From Parvibaculum sp040882025 (lineage in GTDB: Bacteria > Pseudomonadota > Alphaproteobacteria > Parvibaculales > Parvibaculaceae), in contig NZ_JBBECC010000033.1 in assembly GCF_040882025.1 (NCBI RefSeq), positions 1 through 7,044 of the forward strand: 7,044 bases of DNA. The letters are read 5' to 3'. Position numbers and translations under genes: made by a program. The notes beneath the pieces are model-generated. The model saw only the letters and a program-made list of their open reading frames with translations. It did not search any database and had not been told where the DNA came from. Position 1 is the first letter of the stretch. Each line of letters begins with the position of its first letter. Shown piece after piece: positions 5,109-7,044 of the stretch.

Positions 5109-6764
5109 ATGACGGAAGCGGTGGCGGCAGGAACCGGAAACGGACGCATGACGCGCGAGGAGCGGCGGGTGATTTTCGCCTCCTCGCTCGGCACCGTTTT
5201 CGAGTGGTACGATTTCTATCTCTATGGCTCGCTCGCCGCGATCATCTCGGTGCAGTTCTTTTCAGGCGTTAATCCGACGGCCGGTTTCATTTTCGCGCTG
5301 CTGGCCTTTGCGGCCGGCTTTGCCGTCCGGCCCTTCGGCGCCATATTTTTCGGCCGTCTGGGCGATCTCGTTGGCCGGAAATACACATTTCTCATCACCA
5401 TCGCGATCATGGGTGTTGCCACCTTCACCGTCGGTCTTTTGCCCAGCTATGCGACGATCGGCTTTGCCGCCCCGGCGATTCTGATCGGCCTTCGGCTGTT
5501 GCAAGGCCTGGCGCTTGGCGGCGAATATGGCGGCGCGGCCATTTATGTCGCCGAACATGCACCCCATGCGAAGCGCGGCAGCTACACGGCATGGATACAG
5601 ACGACGGCGACACTCGGGCTTTTCCTGTCGCTCCTCGTCATCCTCAGCTGCCGCCTGTCGATGGACAAGGAGAGCTTCGAAAGCTGGGGCTGGCGCATTC
5701 CCTTCCTGCTGTCGATTCTCCTGCTCGGCATTTCGGTCTGGATCAGGCTCAAGCTCAACGAGTCGCCGTTGTTTCAGCGGATGAAGGAGGAAGGCACGCT
5801 CTCCAAGGCGCCGCTGAAGGAGAGCTTCGGCGAATGGAAAAATCTGAAGATCGTGCTGATCGCGCTGATCGGCCTGACCGCCGGGCAGGCCGTCGTCTGG
5901 TACACCGGTCAGTTCTATGCGCTTTTCTTTCTGACGCAGGTGCTGAAAGTCGACGGGCAGACCGCCAATATCCTGATCGGCGTGGCGCTGCTCTTCGGCG
6001 TTCCCTTCTTCGTCATCTTCGGCGCGCTGTCGGACCGCATCGGCCGCAAGCCCATCATCATGGCGGGCTGTCTTCTGGCCGCGCTCACCTATTTCCCGCT
6101 TTTCGCAGCGCTGACGCATTTTGCCAATCCGGCGCTTGAGGAAGCGCAGCGGCTTTCGCCGGTCGTCGTCGTCGCCGATGCGAGGGAATGCTCCTTCCAG
6201 TTCAATCCGGTCGGAACGGCGGCATTCACGACTTCCTGCGACGTCGCCAAAAGCGCGCTGGCACGGCGCGGCATTCCCTACAGCAACACACGCGCCGCTG
6301 CCGGTGCGACGGCCCATGTCGAAGTCGGCGAAACGCGCATCGCCTCCTTCGACGCCGCGGATGATGCCGACGGCGCGGCACGGCAAGGCTTCGAGGCGGC
6401 GCTCGCGGACGCGCTGGCGCAAGGGGGCTATCCGGCTTCGGCCGATCCCGACGCCATCAACACGCCGATGGTCGTTCTCGTTCTTTTCGTGCTGGTTCTC
6501 TATGTAACGATGGTCTACGGCCCCATCGCGGCGACGCTGGTCGAGCTCTTTCCGACGCGTATACGCTACACGTCGCTGTCGCTGCCCTATCATATCGGCA
6601 ATGGCTGGTTCGGCGGGTTCCTGCCAACGGTCGCCTTCGCCATCGTGGCGGCCAGCGGCAATATCTATTCAGGCCTCTGGTATCCGGTCATCATCGCCGC
6701 GGTTACCTTTGTCGTCGGCATGATCTTCGTGCCCGAAACGAAAGATCGCAGCATTCACCCCTGA
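5109..6764 (+). CDS. MFS transporter, metabolite:H+ symporter (MHS) type, with large periplasmic insert
   Basis: This 551-residue inner membrane transporter belongs to the major facilitator superfamily. Its MHS/ProP-KgtP-ShiA-like signatures are FEWYDFYLYG (31-40), motif A GRLGDLVGRK (82-91) between membrane segments 2 and 3, LQGLALGGEYGG (131-142), and the repeated motif GALSDRIGRK (305-314) between segments 8 and 9. The C-terminal half ends with ELFPTRIRYTSLSLPYHIGN and a VPETKDR motif near the end. Family members import organic acids or osmolytes with protons; the substrate here cannot be told. Residues about 337-453 form an extra hydrophilic domain between segments 9 and 10, predicted periplasmic, with Cys361 and Cys377. 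This explains the length, against about 430-450 aa for plain MHS proteins. ATG 5109 was chosen because it gives a typical short cytoplasmic N-terminus; GGGG lies just upstream with poor spacing. ATG 5148 is an alternative. It may be co-transcribed with the Nudix gene. Confidence 0.92.
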   Translation: MTEAVAAGTGNGRMTREERRVIFASSLGTVFEWYDFYLYGSLAAIISVQFFSGVNPTAGFIFALLAFAAGFAVRPFGAIFFGRLGDLVGRKYTFLITIAIMGVATFTVGLLPSYATIGFAAPAILIGLRLLQGLALGGEYGGAAIYVAEHAPHAKRGSYTAWIQTTATLGLFLSLLVILSCRLSMDKESFESWGWRIPFLLSILLLGISVWIRLKLNESPLFQRMKEEGTLSKAPLKESFGEWKNLKIVLIALIGLTAGQAVVWYTGQFYALFFLTQVLKVDGQTANILIGVALLFGVPFFVIFGALSDRIGRKPIIMAGCLLAALTYFPLFAALTHFANPALEEAQRLSPVVVVADARECSFQFNPVGTAAFTTSCDVAKSALARRGIPYSNTRAAAGATAHVEVGETRIASFDAADDADGAARQGFEAALADALAQGGYPASADPDAINTPMVVLVLFVLVLYVTMVYGPIAATLVELFPTRIRYTSLSLPYHIGNGWFGGFLPTVAFAIVAASGNIYSGLWYPVIIAAVTFVVGMIFVPETKDRSIHP

Positions 6765-6789
6765 GCGACGGGGAGTGCGCCGGTCACTC
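6756..6789. terminator. Weak hairpins at the convergent MFS/yciB junction
   Basis: Two overlapping short hairpins can form where the converging stop codons lie 19 bp apart. CACCCC (6756-6761) pairs with GGGGAGTG (6770-6777) with one bulge, and GAGTG (6773-6777) pairs with CACTC (6785-6789). Neither is followed by a T-run. They may help bidirectional termination, but the evidence is slight. Confidence 0.2.
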
Positions 6790-7044
6790 GGCAGCTTGCG
6801 CGTCGGTGTCGCGGCCGCGCGCATATTTCGTCAGCACCGGGATTTGCGCCATGCCGAACACCAGTGTCAGCGGCATTACGCCGAAGAGCTTGAAGCTGAC
6901 CCAGAAGTCGGTCGAGAAATTGCGCCAGACGACTTCGTTGATGAGCCCGAGGAAAATAAAGAAAAGACCCCAACGCACGGTCAGCACCATCCAGCCCTTG
7001 TCGGTCAGATCGAAGGCGCCGTCGAACAACTGCTTCATGATGGG
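6784..7044 (-). CDS. yciB: Inner membrane septation protein YciB/IspZ, C-terminal part
   Basis: This is a multi-pass inner membrane protein of the YciB (intracellular septation protein A) family, linked to cell envelope and division functions. The frame is open through the right edge, reading Pro-Ile before MKQLFDG, so the Met at 7036-7038 is internal and the N-terminal half is missing. It matches the end of the E. coli protein as I recall it. P-I-M-K-Q-L-F-D-G-A corresponds to the K-P-L-I-Q-R-M-L-G-K segment. A membrane helix follows with the W-A/G-L-F-F pattern (VRWGLFFIFLGLINE). Then come a W-V-F-K-F-G element (FWVSFKLFGVMPLTLVFGMAQ) and a short polar tail. The gene converges on the transporter gene. 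Confidence 0.88.
   Translation of the reverse strand, partial: PIMKQLFDGAFDLTDKGWMVLTVRWGLFFIFLGLINEVVWRNFSTDFWVSFKLFGVMPLTLVFGMAQIPVLTKYARGRDTDAQAAE

Noticed and set aside
5262..6593. 443-codon minus-strand frame antisense to the MFS transporter
   Set aside because: Long, but the composition is that of an antisense shadow, and the sense strand carries unmistakable transporter motifs throughout.

Overview
The window looks like ordinary chromosome of a GC-rich alphaproteobacterium. The signs are high GC, tight overlapping genes, the ccmABCDG gene order, a YciB/IspZ septation protein and a metabolite:H+ symporter. I cannot name the genus; something Rhizobiales- or Parvibaculum-like is a guess. 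No mobile element, CRISPR array, tRNA or rRNA is visible.

Left part (1-3459, + strand): the 3' part of a crotonase-family gene overlaps ccmA, which starts a compact cytochrome c maturation (System I) cluster, ccmA-ccmB-ccmC-ccmD-ccmG. CcmA (ATPase), CcmB and CcmC (membrane) and CcmD (small membrane adaptor) form the ABC-type complex that loads heme onto CcmE and releases holo-CcmE. CcmG is the periplasmic thioredoxin-like protein that keeps apocytochrome CXXCH cysteines reduced. CcmE, CcmF, CcmH and CcmI are not in the window and must be encoded elsewhere. A 10-N assembly gap (3460-3469) falls at the very 3' end of ccmG.

Middle (3485-5044): a MarR-family regulator on the minus strand converges on ccmG and diverges from a Nudix hydrolase gene. 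Their 384-bp intergenic region is the least ordinary stretch here. It holds a near-perfect tandem 16-bp repeat, inverted and direct repeats close to the marR start, a candidate sigma70-like promoter, and a hairpin that would cover the Shine-Dalgarno sequence of a possible 10-codon leader ORF. The MarR protein carries an unusual histone-H1-like Lys/Ala/Pro tail.

Right part (5109-7044): an MHS-type major facilitator transporter has a large periplasmic insert containing two cysteines. It converges on the 3' part of yciB/ispZ, which runs off the right edge on the minus strand.

I found no clearly new multi-gene system. The points most worth a second look are the marR-Nudix intergenic region, the MarR tail, the transporter insert, and the crotonase that lacks the second catalytic glutamate.
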